From Chromera velia (lineage: Eukaryota > Sar > Chromeraceae), in NCBI GenBank assembly GCA_018398765.1, contig JAHBMJ010005514.1, positions 1 through 24,578 on the forward strand: a stretch of DNA of 24,578 nt, in the 5' to 3' direction. Position 1 is the first letter of the stretch. Each line of letters begins with the position of its first letter. Both the position numbers and the translations under genes were made by a program. Under the pieces are notes generated by a model. It was not told the DNA's origin and did no database searches. It worked only from the letters and a program-made list of their open reading frames with translations. Of this stretch, positions 9,245-19,194 are shown piece by piece.

Positions 9245-9771
9245 TACACAGTACGGTTAGGAGTAACGAAAGTAGGATGGTTACTAGGCAGCCGCTAAGC
9301 TGCCCGGTTACCAATTTTGTGGTTACGGTAGTAGTGTTCCAATGGTAGTAGTAATAGCTAAAAACAGGCAGATTTGGCCATAACCTGAATTAAACTTAAC
9401 CTACAAAACCAATTTTAGACTAGTAAGAATCATATCTTTGGCATTTATTAAAAGTTCATTATAGTAAAATTCAATATTCATCATTTTATGACTGAACTCT
9501 AACTGGTATATCACTATATATCACTATGTATAGCATATTATAGCATATATAATTTGACTATGATTATTTTAGGGCTTTAAACTGCTAGTGAGTTAAATTG
9601 TTAGGCTTTAAAATAGGTCTAGCAACTGTTTTTACCAGAGTTTTCCCTTGAACTACCATGGTAGTGGTATACGCCTTCAGGTCTGCCGGTTACCATCTCA
9701 TGGTTACCAAATTGACGGTTACTCGCTACTCGCTAAAAGGGGCTGGTAGTAACTCCTAACCGTACTGTGTA
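9245..9771. mobile_element. MITE copy 2 (527 bp, perfect 8-bp TSD)
   Basis: The terminal inverted repeats match at 22 of 23 positions and begin TACACAGTACGGTTAGGAGT. They are flanked by a perfect 8-bp target duplication, GTAACCAG (9237-9244 and 9772-9779). Subterminal GGTTACC/GGTAACC motifs recur at both ends. There is no coding capacity. Its TIRs, length and subterminal organisation match the element at 6164-6677. It inserted between the end of the RT pseudogene and the TATA-bearing segment, probably inside an older retroelement. The intact duplication and better-matched TIRs suggest it is the younger of the two. Confidence 0.92.
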
Positions 9772-9779
9772 GTAACCAG

Positions 9780-10110
9780 AACAGAAGGAAGAGACGAAAG
9801 ACGTATAGGCCAGATGCTAGGAACAAACTTTAAGTCAATGCCCCCCCCTATCATCATCATCATACGCCATCCCATCGGCCTATAAATAGGCGTCTATCGT
9901 TTTGCGGCAACGCACGACTCGCACGAGGCAGTTCAGTTCTTAACAACAGCAGTCTAGAGTGTATAAACAACTTTTGAAGCTACCAAATAATAATGAATTG
10001 TACCCACTATAACAATAAGCTACAATATCCTTAATTATTATGTATAGATGTTCGCAGTTGGCTAGGTCGACGGGCTTATTGACTGATTGGGACCAATCAT
10101 TGGGTTGAGC
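9780..10110 (+). promoter_or_regulatory. TATA-containing segment, possible LTR/retroelement promoter remnant
   Basis: GCCTATAAATAGGC (9878-9891) is a consensus TATA box within a 14-bp palindrome, preceded by (ATC)n at 9849-9863. About 30 bp downstream is GC-richer sequence (GCGGCAACGCACGACTCGCA), then AT-rich sequence with AATAATAATG and AATAAG that could serve in poly(A) signalling. This U3-R-U5-like order, next to an RT pseudogene, suggests a solo or partial LTR. No plus-strand gene follows, and no second copy of the LTR was found, so the call is tentative. 10079-10092 also holds the palindrome GATTGGGACCAATC. Confidence 0.35.
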
Positions 10111-10276
10111 ATCCTGTTGCAGGCTGTCTCTCTAGCTGTCTCTTTTTGGAAAAGGCAGCGGCTTCAAAGATAGGGGTCCTGTATGGTCCTGTGTTGTCTA
10201 TGACAGGAGAGGTTGGCTCAGGTTGCGACTTGCAAGGAAAACGGAGAGGTTGCATACAAGAGCAGCTGTATCATTT

Positions 10277-12440
10277 TTAATCTTCTTCCTCTAGCAAATC
10301 CTCATCTTCATCTTTTTTTTCTTCTTCTAAATTTTGTGGACCTTCACTTCCTCCTTCTTCGTCCTCTTCTTGTCCCTTCTCTGCATCCTCCTCCTCCTGA
10401 CTTTCGCCTGCCAGCTCCTCTCCCCCTCCCCCCTCTCCCTCTTCTTCCTCGTCGTCGTCATCCTCAATGACGCGAATGCCTGACAGCCTGGAGCCCCTGC
10501 CTCCCCCTCCCCGCCTCCTGGATCTCTGACTAGACACAGACATGCAACTCGATCTGCCCCCCCCACCTCTTCTACTGAGGGGCATCGCCTCAGCCTCGGC
10601 CTCGTCCTCTTCTTCTTCCAAATCTTCAACATTCAATCCACGCATAACCTCGGAAGGCTCAGCAGAATTCCCGGCGAGGTTGTTGTTCACATCGGCGGCC
10701 CCGCTCTCTTGGGCACGCGCACGGGTGACTCTCTGGGGCGCCGGGCGGGGTTGACGTTGCCCCCCTCTGCCTCTCATTCCACCTCCACCTCCTCTTGCTA
10801 CCCTCCCTGCCTGACTCCTTCTCTGCCGCCCTCCTGCCCTTCCATTGGCCTGCCCTGGGTCTGCCTCCTCTTCTTCCTCCTCACCCTCTTCTTCTTCCTC
10901 TTCCTCTGCCTCCTCTCCCTTTTGCCGCTGCTGCTGTTGGCGGGAACGTCTAGCGGAGGGGTCAGGGGGGCGGTAGAGAAGGGGCTCTAGTCTTCTCGCC
11001 AGGCGAGAAGGGAGGATGGAGTCGTTCAGCACGCACAGCGCGAGCCTGTCCAATTCAATCTCGGGCCAGAGTTTGGATCTGTCCTCTTTCTCTGCTGCTG
11101 TGAGGAGCCCAGTCGAGGCTCTCCTGTTCTTCCCCCCTCCCCCCATCTTGGCAGCAGTGCCTGTGCGGGTCCTCCCGAGAGAAGCCTTGGGGACCTCTGC
11201 GGTCGATGCTGCTGCTACTGTCGAGGCCACACTGCTGCCGGGTGCAAATGTGGAGGCAGTGAGGGTGTCAGGAGGTTCAGAGAACCAGGGAAGGTCGACA
11301 GGGGAGACGGCGGAATCTGCAAAGTCTGGATCCCTTCGGAGACCCGCCACGTTGGCTGTTGTGGGGTATCGGGAGATTCTGTATCGGAGGGCGAAGTCAA
11401 TGAGGAAAAGAACGTGCGCAAACGCATGGGGGGAGAGGGAAGCTCGAGCCCACAGTGCCTCGTCTGGCATCACGAAGTCTCTGCTCATTTGAGAGCACAG
11501 AGACCGACGCACTTCTTCGAGAAGCGACCGAAGACAACCCTGAAGGCCTTCACTTAGGAAATTAGAGGGCAAGGGGAAAAATTGAGGAAAGGGGGACCGG
11601 TAGGAAACAGCAGCAGAAGCACTGACGTCCTCCATTTGCGAATCGCCTCCCTCCCCTTCCTCTGGAGAAGCAGCAGACTTTTGTTCGACTTCCCTTTCAG
11701 AAACCGAAAAGCGGCTTCCTCTGTGGGTCAATTTTTGTTCCTCCTCATCCTCCTCATCTTCTTTTGTTGGAACGTCCTTAGCGTCGGATTCGGAGCGAAG
11801 AGAAACGGAAAGACTGGACACCTTGAACCGTTCTCCCCCTTCTTCCCTGAAGGCAAAGGGATTTGAGAACATTCTCCGTAGCACGCCGATCACATCCGCT
11901 CTTTCTGCTTCCATCTTTACATCTCTCTCCCTCTCTCTCTGAGAGGCATCCTGAAGGCCGGGTGGGGAATCGGCCTGCTCTTGCGTCTCCCCTACCAGAG
12001 TGCTGGGTTGAGGTTGAGACATGGGGGATGGGCAAGGAGACGGGGATGGAGACGGCGAACGGTCGTTGGAGTTACACCTGCCTGACGGGGCCGCGCCTGA
12101 TTGAGGCACTTCTGCTATCACCTCGCCCCCCTTCCCTTCCTTCTCCTTCTTTTGTTTGTCTTTGCCTTCATGAGCCTCGATGGCCTCTTGCAAGAGGGCC
12201 TCCCTCTCTTGCACAGAGGGCGCAACTCGCAAAACCATCTGAATGAACTCACGCACCCCCCCCTCCCCCTCATGCTGATTCCCTGTCGTCCCCTCCGGCC
12301 CCCCTTTGTCCTCATTTCCCTTTCCATTCGGAGGCCCCCTTCCTCTGCTGGTTCTTCTCGAGGGTGACAGGGGAGGCGGAGGGTCCAGAGGGAGAAGCAC
12401 AGAGGGCCGGTATCTCTTGGAGGACAGAACGGCCTCCATC
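10277..12440 (-). CDS. Gene B exon 13 (terminal): C-terminal region of DDT-WHIM protein
   Basis: The acceptor is TGTGTGCAG|G at 12441, with phase 2 entry. The joined codon reads through into MEAVLSSKRYRPSVLLPLDP, and the exon ends at TAA (10277-10279). The 720-residue segment is mostly low complexity. It includes a possible helical block (SLSPHAFAHVLFLIDFALRYR, about 11385-11450) loosely like the D-TOX motifs of plant DDT proteins, a second block (EIELDRLALCVLNDSILPSR, about 11000-11065), an RGG/GRG-rich basic stretch (RGGGGGMRGRGGQ) and several poly-Glu tracts. It ends in an acidic tail (DEDEDLLEEED). The reading frame extends upstream into the intron as an unspliced MFSL... ORF, which is not the true start. 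Confidence 0.88.
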
Positions 12441-12815
12441 CTGCACACAGGCAGGCAATTCATTCTCCTCAGAAGCAGACACAGGGAAAACATCTAGCAC
12501 CATACACCACAAGATTCGAAAATGGGGAAGAAGAAAAGAAGGCATCAACGCTGGACTGTAAAAGCGCAGAAACTGTTTTCAAGAAAAGCAGCGGTTAAAA
12601 AAGTGGTTGAAGTGGGGGAGGAAAAAAAAGAGCCTGTATGTGCGGATCAGATGCGAAAGAGGGGCCGTCAAAGCGTCAAACTTCAATTTCGTTTCGTCAA
12701 CCTCCCGTTTTCATATCCGAACGTGAAGGAGGAAGACATTTTGCTCTCTTTTCCACGTGTACAGACCTAGGTGCCCCCATCATCATGCAGATAATTATTG
12801 TGGCTGTCGACTGAC

Positions 12816-15001
12816 CATTCCTTCCTCTCTTCGTCTCTCCAAGTGCTGCCCGTCGCCTGCTTCCTCTTTGAGACAGAGGAGGAGGACCCTCCTGTTTTCC
12901 ACGTAATCTGCCCCCCCGCTCCCGCTGCAGCGACACCAATCTCGAGGAGCAAACAACGCATCCGAAAGAACAATAAAACCTCGGGGGCACTGCTCACTTC
13001 ACTGCCTACCCTGCTTCCACTTCTTTTCTCCATACCGAAACGTTCGGACGGAAAAAGCAATTCTGGTTCTTGTTCATCATCATCAGACCTCATCGTCTGC
13101 TCTCGTTGGAATTTCTCCAACACACGGCGACGAATCAGAACCAATTTGGATCGTTCGTTTCTGTTCAGAAAGAGGAAGGCACGAGTCAGCGTGGAGAACA
13201 CCCCAGCGCGGGGCAGCGGAAAAAGCTGACGGACTGGACGGAGAAGGAGAGCCTGTGCATGTTCCCTCTCTCTCTCATCAAAATTCTCTTCCCTCTTCCC
13301 CCCCTCTATTTCTTCCCGCATTTCCCTCTCCACCCCACACCACCGGGAAATCATATCTTCCTGTGAGATTAACATCTGCCTCGAATGCCTCGGACTAGGC
13401 CCTGAGGAGCATACGGGATGAGTCAGACAAAAGTCAGGGACGATCGACACAACACCACCAGCCTCGGCAGGTACACCCAGGCCGGGGCGGCGCCATTGCG
13501 GCGGCGGCCAGAGAAAGTCTGGCACTTTCGGTTCTTTTCTCTGCAAATGGAGGAGAGGTAAAGCGTGTGCATCCCCAAACACCCACGGCTCTTCAGCCCG
13601 ACTCCTTTCTGCTTGGACTTTTATCTGCTGCAGCTGCTTTACTCTCGGGGAACGGGAAGAAAAGATTTCGGGCCCCCGTCCCCTCCCCCCCCTCCCCCTC
13701 CCACGAGCAACCCATGCACCCCGGTAAGGATGGTGGGTGGCAGGCTGCACTGCGGGTGTGCGTCGGGACGCTGTGTGTGCCCCTGCCTGTGTTGCTGCTG
13801 CGACCACAGCCAGCCGCAGCGCCGCAGCGTCACTCGTGAGGGGCTTCAGGGACAGCTTGTCAAAAAGACCTAAAGGCCCGCTGAGGGAACACGTGAATTG
13901 GGAGACACGGCGGGTCAGTCCCTCGAGAAGAATTCTCTCACTTTCGTTTTGACGTGAAAGGCCCTGTGATATCAGAGCTACCAGGTTAGACGGAGGCGTG
14001 GGTGGGAGACGATTCGTAGAACGGCTACTGCTAGGGGATACTTTCGATCTTCCCCCCACCGCCTTCTTCCCTGTGTTTGTGTAAAATGACCAGCTTCTGC
14101 GAGCTCCATTTTCCCCTCCACCTTCGTCCTCCTCACCCCCCTGTTGAACCCCCCCACGCCCACGACGAGAGCCGATGCCTGGCAAGACGAGGGACTCTCC
14201 TGGGTCTGCTTCTTCCACTTTCACTCTCATGCGACTCCGCAAGCCCATTCTCATTCTCCTCAGCTGGCTGCTGTCCTCCGCTTGCTCTGCTGACTCTCTT
14301 TCTCTTTGTGTTCCTCTCATCCCCATGGTTGGCGACTGGTGCACGCCTTTTTCTAAAAGCCTGCGAGAATCGGGGGGCGAGAGGAAGGAGGATGAGTGCA
14401 AAGGAGCCCGGGATGAGCTCGGTTCTCTCTTCACTTTCTTTGTCGCATCTTCTCTCTCCATATCGTTTTCTCCATTCTCACCCTCTCGCTCAAACTCCCC
14501 CCCACGCTCTACAGGCCATACAGGCACCCCTGACAGAGTCGCGGAATCACCCCCGAAGTCAGACACATCACAGAAACGACGCACAAGGCTCCAAGGATCT
14601 TTCCGGAGCTCCTGCGCCTCCTCATCTGTCCATCCCACTGCGGCTTCCACACACTTCTCTAGAGAAGGGTGGAGAGGAAGAAGAAGATCCTTCTCCTTCT
14701 CCTCCCCTTTCTCCTTCCTCTCTTCAACCTCCATCCTCCCCTCTGTCTCCACTAATCCCTCCCCCTCCCTGTCCCTGAATCTCAACCAATGTCGCCTCTC
14801 TTCTGCTGCCTCCAGTGCGATCTTTGCAACGGCCCGAGCCAGAGGGTCTCTGAGGACTGCCTCAGGGTCGACCAGCCGGTGTTCGAGGAAGAGGAGGTCG
14901 GGGTCGAGACGGGACTGCCAGAAGGCGTCTCCCCTCCTGTCTCTGCCCAGAGGCTGCCACTCTGTCTCGGCCTCAGCCTCCAATAAGGGGAGAAACCGAC
15001 G
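12816..15001 (-). CDS. Gene B exon 12: WHIM2-like motif plus low-complexity region
   Basis: Phase 0 entry after TGCGTGCAG; phase 2 exit at AATG|GTCAGT. The first residues read RRFLPLLEAEAETEWQPLG, then GRDRRGDAFWQSRLDPDLLF. The PLGRDRRGDAFW block (14953-14918) matches the WHIM2 pattern, LGxDR.G..YW followed by a Leu/Phe strand. The remaining ~700 residues are Ser/Arg/Glu-rich. They include RGRGRGGRGRG (near residue 437), NLS-like clusters, and a better-ordered C-terminal part with several predicted helices (for example ALISQGLSRQNESERILLEG and STLTRAFLFLNRNERSKL). The exon is joined to the next by TG|G, giving Trp. Several long ORFs on the plus strand over this exon are shadows. Confidence 0.87.
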
Positions 15002-15323
15002 CTGCACGCAGGCTCCCCCCCACAAGATGCATGCAGACACTTGCACATAACTGTACACACACAAAGAAAGACGTAAAAAGGAGAAGGAAGGCAAGTGAGG
15101 AGGTGAGGAAGCGGAGGAACAGACATGCAGTGAGGATCAACCGGGAAGACGAACAACAACAATGTAGAGAGAAGAGAAGTGCAAAGCCTGACCAGAGTCT
15201 TGGTCGAGAGTGTGAGAAAGGCCAAAATCAGAAACAAACTGAGAGACAAAAACCTAGCGAAAACCACAGCAAGACATCATCGCCATGCAGACCGACATAG
15301 TGTCCTCACTTCACTTCACTCAC

Positions 15324-15397
15324 AATTGCAAAAACTCGGCATTTCGCGTCCACGTACTCGCTCACTCTCGCGTGGTACTCTTGGAGCGTCTCCAGTT
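15324..15397 (-). CDS. Gene B exon 11: helix preceding WHIM2
   Basis: A 74-nt exon. The acceptor TCAATGCAG gives phase 1 entry (G|AA makes Glu), and the donor ATT|GTGAGT gives phase 0 exit. It encodes ELETLQEYHARVSEYVDAKC followed by RVFAI, a charged amphipathic helix. In DDT-WHIM proteins a helix of this kind leads directly into the WHIM2 PLG.DR.G..YW block, which is what the next exon supplies. Confidence 0.82.
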
Positions 15398-15610
15398 CTG
15401 CATTGACGCACGCAAAGAAAGATGTAGACAGAAGAAGTCGTGAGAACAGAACAGTCTGTGAGGTCTGCGAAAGGAAGAGAAACAGGGACAAGAAAGACAG
15501 AGACAAAAAAACAAGAAGAGAAATACGATGAGATAGAGAAAAAGGAGATGGACACAAGTAGCAAACAAAGAAATTCACCAACGGGTTTATGAGCACGCCC
15601 TTAATGAACG

Positions 15611-15647
<37 letters not shown>
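15611..15647. repeat. (GA)n microsatellite in gene B intron
   Basis: A GA dinucleotide run with one AAA interruption, immediately downstream of the exon 10 donor on the minus strand, where it reads (TC)n. It generates spurious Ser-Leu ORFs. Confidence 0.95.
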
Positions 15648-15652
<5 letters not shown>

Positions 15653-15657
15653 CCAAC

Positions 15658-16468
15658 CATCTTCATCTTCCAGCCTCTTCCTTCCCTTGTCGTAGAGAAT
15701 CGCGAAGGTGGGTGCGCGTCCCGAAACCCTTAGATTCATCAGCTTCTTCAAGTGACGGTCTGCTTCCATCCTCTCTGCCTCTTCTCTCGCCTCATCTTCG
15801 TCTTTGTCCCCTGCTTTCTCGGCCTCTCCCTCCCCTTCTCCCCCCTCCGTCTCCTTCTCGCTCGGATTTCTGATGGCAAAACGGCGTCTGTCAATCTTCA
15901 GAGACAACACAGAGGAGGGGAAAGGAGCTGCACGAGGACCAAATAAGGCGTCCCTCAAAACTTGCACCTGCGCTTCCTTCTCCCCATCGTGACTCGAAGA
16001 GGAGGGGGAAGACGAAGGTAGGAGCTCCGCTGTCTTCTTTCCACCCACTGCCTTCCATTTTTTTCCTCCAGGAGGAGGAGCGAGAGGCTCCAGTTCTGAA
16101 GCATCATCGGCTGGGGGGCTCTCCTCTTTTTGAACTCCGACTTGTCCCTCCATAGAGTCCTTTTTCCCCTTCTTGCCCTCCCCCTGTTCCCTGATCACCT
16201 CTCCCTCCTTCTTACCCTCCCCCTTCTTTCGTCCCCCCTTCCTCTCCCCAGCAGCAGAATCGGCTGGCAACTTCAGAAGAGCGCGTGCACTCTCGACAGA
16301 CGTTTCCCAAGAGTGAAGTATCAGAGCGTCCTTCTCCTCCTCATTGCCTTCCTCTTCTCCAGCTTCACCCGCCTCCTTGCCCGCAGCCGCAGCAGGTTTT
16401 CGGATGGTCATGGCTTGTCGGAGCTCTTCGAACCCGAGGCGCTTGAACAGAGGAAGAATCAACTCAGA
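15658..16468 (-). CDS. Gene B exon 10: linker between WHIM1 and WHIM2
   Basis: The acceptor GGTGCAG directly follows a (CT)n(GT)n tract; phase 0 entry. The exon begins SELILPLFKRLGFEELRQAM. It continues through Lys/Glu/Gly-rich low complexity, then a more ordered stretch (LRDALFGPRAAPFPSSVLSL, IDRRRFAIRN), and ends HLKKLMNLRVSGRAPTFAIL..KRLEDED. The donor GATG|GTTGGT gives phase 1 exit, and the intron then runs into (TC)n. In these families the corresponding linker is long and variable. The N-terminal SLSLSL/CVCVCV portion of the raw ORF is intron. Confidence 0.85.
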
Positions 16469-16472
16469 CTGC

Positions 16473-16482
16473 ACCACACACA

Positions 16483-16544
<62 letters not shown>

Positions 16545-16545
16545 T
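16473..16545. repeat. (CA)n-(GA)n microsatellite forming the 3' end of a gene B intron
   Basis: On the minus strand this reads (CT)n then (GT)n, followed within a few bases by GGTGCAG and exon 10. It therefore replaces an ordinary polypyrimidine tract. Confidence 0.95.
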
Positions 16546-16784
16546 TGAAAGACAGACTGACAGAGAGACAGACACCAGAGAACTTCCCCGCATTAACACA
16601 TTGCCCCAGACAACCCCCCCCCTTTTTGCACCCCTTGACAAAAAAGAAAGAAAACCTTCCTTTCATCGACGAGACTCCCTCCATCTTGAGGGCACCCCAT
16701 GCACGCGCTCTCTCAACGCCCCCGCCTTCCTCCCTCCGTCCTCACCCCGCCCCCCTCCGATGCACATCCCACACCCAATCCACT

Positions 16785-16839
16785 CACTCACTCACTCATT
16801 CACGCATGCACGCACTCACTCACTCTCTCACTCACTCAC
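16785..16839. repeat. (CACT)n microsatellite containing the exon 9 donor
   Basis: On the minus strand it reads GTGAGTGAGTGAG..., starting exactly at the exon 9 donor. Every unit offers another GTGAGT-like donor at 4-nt spacing. Confidence 0.9.
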
Positions 16840-16902
16840 TCTTGCGTTCATGATCTTGGGTTCCAGCACGTCTCTCATTCTCGTTTCCTCTGCCTGCACG
16901 AT
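16840..16902 (-). CDS. Gene B exon 9: helical continuation of WHIM1
   Basis: A 63-nt exon between a textbook acceptor (TTTATTCTTGCAG) and donor (AGA|GTGAGT), phase 0 in and out. It encodes IVQAEETRMRDVLEPKIMNA and a final Arg, a highly charged helix continuous with the preceding exon. The upstream intron carries an (AAAG)n tract at 16913-16942. Confidence 0.82.
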
Positions 16903-17384
16903 CTGCAAGAATAAAAAGAAAGAAAGAAAGAAAGAAAGAAAGAGAAAGAACATAGGGAGAGGAAGGAACACGGACGTAGGAGGTTCCCCCGTCCTTCCGT
17001 ACGCAAAACTGTAGTAGAAGACCTCACACCTCGAGCAAAAAGAAAAGCCTCGCCTCGGAAAGGACAGAAAGAAGAACTACGAAGAGAAGGAAAAAACAAC
17101 AGGGAAGAGAAGCGAAGGGAAGGACATTGCTGGACTAAGCAGGGAAGGCGATGACGTGCAAAGCGCTGACTACCGAATTCATTTTTTGTATCGACACCCG
17201 CGCACGTACGTCTTCTTCAAGGAAGCCAGAGAGAGACCGAAAGCCAGCGCATGAATGAAAGATAAATGGTGCACAAAGCCTGAGCGAGCGAGTCCTCTCA
17301 GGGAAGGGAAGGATTTTTTTACGAAGAAATCGACCTCAAACTTACGCACTCATGGATTATCTACCTATTCCCCTGCTGCCTGAC

Positions 17385-17430
17385 CTTTCTTAAGGACCGG
17401 AGCCGTGTTTGTTGAAAGCTCATCAGCGCT
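17385..17430 (-). CDS. Gene B exon 8: WHIM1 C-terminal helix
   Basis: A 46-nt exon. The acceptor TTTGTGTGCGCAG and donor AAAG|GTCAGG are good, with phase 2 entry (AG|A makes Arg) and phase 0 exit. The sequence is ALMSFQQTRLRSLRK. Joined to the previous exon it continues PVFR-ALMSFQQTRLRSLRK as an uninterrupted helix, as expected at the end of a WHIM1 domain. It is too short to stand alone; the support comes from phase and context. Confidence 0.75.
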
Positions 17431-17865
17431 CTGCGCACACAAACAAAAGAAGCAAATGATTTGAACAATCGTTCCGCCCGACTCGTTAAGTCCACTCGCG
17501 TGGGCAGTCAGTCTGAGTCGCTCTTTCCCGACTGGGAACTTCACACACCTACAAACAGTCTGTCTGACTTCTGCTAAAAAAGCATAGCCGCGGATGCAAT
17601 ATGTCGTAGGCAGGCAAGCTTGCAGTACGACAAATCAAAGACACAAACCCTCCCTCATTCAGAGAAGTATTGAAAGGGGGTCTCTTCTCTCTTCAAAGAC
17701 CGTAGAACGAAAGACGATGCCAAAATGCAAACCCAACGTCGCCCCCCCCCCCCCAATGATTTTCCCAGAAAGAAGCTGAGGCTCTCTCTTTCTTTTCTGA
17801 AGCAAACTCACTCACTGGTACTTTCCTTGCTTCCAGTCTGTCTTTAAGATTGGCGGGGGGCTGAC

Positions 17866-17999
17866 CTGAATACCGGTGTCTCCACACAGATCTCCACGAG
17901 AGCGGAGAGAAGAACGAGACGATCAGACCCGGAGAGACCCAAAAACCCCGAACCTTCAGAAGACTCCAATTTCCGAATCACCTCCCGAATCGGTTTCTT
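17866..17999 (-). CDS. Gene B exon 7: WHIM1-like core
   Basis: A 134-nt exon. The acceptor CTTCATGCAG gives phase 0 entry, and the donor TTCAG|GTCAGC gives phase 2 exit. It encodes KKPIREVIRKLESSEGSGFL followed by GLSGSDRLVLLSALVEICVE and TPVF. The pattern L-x3-D-R-L-x-L-L-x-A-L-V-x9-V-R matches the WHIM1 helix pair. Without this donor the frame would hit TAA seven codons later, so the intron is required. A 28-nt intron to 17837 would also keep the frame but is inferior to the exon at 17430-17385. Confidence 0.8.
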
Positions 18000-18317
18000 C
18001 TGCATGAAGCAAAGGGAACAAAGAAGGACATATTAACTAACACCACACAAGCAGAACGGCAAAAGAATTAAACGGGTTTGTGGACTATGTAAAATCAGCC
18101 TCTTAAACTATTTGTGTTCATCATTTTCATTCATTCTGTCGTTTGCTCTTGTATCGTAATTTCCGATTGATCTTCAGGTGCTTGACACTTAAGCGTCTGT
18201 ACCCTTTGCCTTCGAGGGTGAAAGGAGACAATTCAGGCAGAAGACAAACAGAGTATACATTCCTCCCTTCTCCCCCCGTTTTTTCCCCCACACACAAGGT
18301 GGCACCTACAGTACCAC

Positions 18318-18469
18318 TCACTCACTCACTCACTCACTCACTCACTCAGTCCTTCACTCCCTCACTCACTCACTCAGTCCCTCACTCCCTCACTCACTCC
18401 CTCACTCACTCACTCACTCACTCACTCCCTCACTCCCTCACTCACTCGCTCACTCACTCAGTCCCTCAC
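18318..18469. repeat. (CACT)n/(CCCT)n microsatellite abutting exon 6
   Basis: About 150 bp of CACT units with CCCT, CAGT and CGCT variants. On the minus strand it starts within the exon 6 donor region, GTCAGTGAGGGACTGAGTGAG, and runs into the intron as GTGA/GGGA units. The rest of this intron (18000-18317) holds only one short ORF without usable splice sites. Confidence 0.95.
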
Positions 18470-18473
18470 TGAC

Positions 18474-18530
18474 AGACAGACTGACGTCTTCAAGAAGCAC
18501 ATCGTCTCTCTCGAGGAAGTGATCGATGGT
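18474..18530 (-). CDS. Gene B exon 6: linker between DDT and WHIM1
   Basis: A 57-nt exon encoding TIDHFLERDDVLLEDVSLS. The acceptor is CATGCATGCAG. Two donors overlap: TCT|GTCAGT (end 18474, phase 0) and GTCA|GTGAGG (end 18470, phase 1). Only the first joins the next exon in frame; the second would reach a TGA in exon 7. Phase 0 in and out. Confidence 0.72.
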
Positions 18531-18852
18531 CTGCATGCATGGATGCATGGATGCAGGGTTGAGTGAGTGCATCACTCAGTCAGTCAGGCAGGAAGCACAG
18601 AGACAGCATGCAGGCAAAGACATGGTCGAAAAGAGGAACGGAAACAGATAAATGGACAGAATCCAGAAAGTACTCAGGATCGGAGTGAGCAAAACTCAAA
18701 AGAGAAACGCGATGACGTTGCCTAACCAGACAGAAGAAGCTGCACTTCTCTGCTCTGAAACTCCAAAAGAATAAAGAGGCGTTTTGTCATTTCAGTCGCC
18801 TTCAAGTTTTGGGTCTTTTGAACCCCTCAGAAAGCAAAAAAAAAATTCCTAC

Positions 18853-18958
18853 CCCCAATTCCAAAAAGCAAAGCAAACTCTGACGGACATCCGCAGCTTC
18901 AAATGGCCAAGTCAAAGGGTTCAACGGCCGGATGGCGAATGCATCGTACTCGTTGAAT
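18853..18958 (-). CDS. Gene B exon 5: LNPLTWP segment between DDT and WHIM1
   Basis: A 106-nt exon. The acceptor GACGTGCGCGCAG gives phase 2 entry (AG|A makes Arg), and the donor GGG|GTAGGA gives phase 0 exit. The other two frames contain stops. The product reads FNEYDAFAIRPLNPLTWPFE followed by AADVRQSLLCFLELG. L-[NT]-P-x-T-W-P is a segment I associate with DDT-WHIM proteins before WHIM1 (recalled pattern, not checked). Confidence 0.77.
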
Positions 18959-19194
18959 CTGCGCGCACGTCGAGAGAGAAGAGGCGAACCGGTGCCGCGA
19001 GAAAGATTGGAGACAGAGAGAGAAACAGAAATCCATAGACGCACATCTATGCAACATTGAACATGATCAGCGAACTGAAACAGATTTCCACTTCCCGATT
19101 TAAAAAGAGCGGATGCTCTCCCTCTCCCTCGTTGACTGTTCGTATGCCTTCCCCCCCCCGCCCCGCCCCCAAACTTCCGCGTCCTCTGAGCTAC

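Noticed and set aside
12522-12770. Plus-strand ORF of 82 codons starting MGKKKRRHQRW.
   Set aside because: It overlaps the gene B intron between exons 12 and 13 on the other strand and has no promoter or homology signal; it is likely chance.
14175-15050. Long plus-strand Ser-rich ORF (291 codons) and similar long plus-strand ORFs over gene B exons.
   Set aside because: They are antisense shadows of Arg/Glu/Ser-rich coding sequence, which rarely has stops on the other strand.
16130-17014. Plus-strand ORFs with HTHTHT and HSLTHS repeats.
   Set aside because: They are translations of (CA)n, (GA)n and (CACT)n microsatellites in gene B introns.
17838-17865. A 28-nt intron after exon 7, leading to a 22-nt exon (LEARKVP) at 17837-17816.
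   Set aside because: It preserves the frame, but a better exon at 17430-17385 has a YGCAG acceptor, the same phases and a helix that continues WHIM1. A 28-nt intron is far shorter than the others.
18127-18321. Minus-strand ORF (GKGYRRLSVKHLKINRKLRY) as an extra gene B exon between exons 6 and 7.
   Set aside because: No usable donor follows it, and exons 6 and 7 already join in phase without it.
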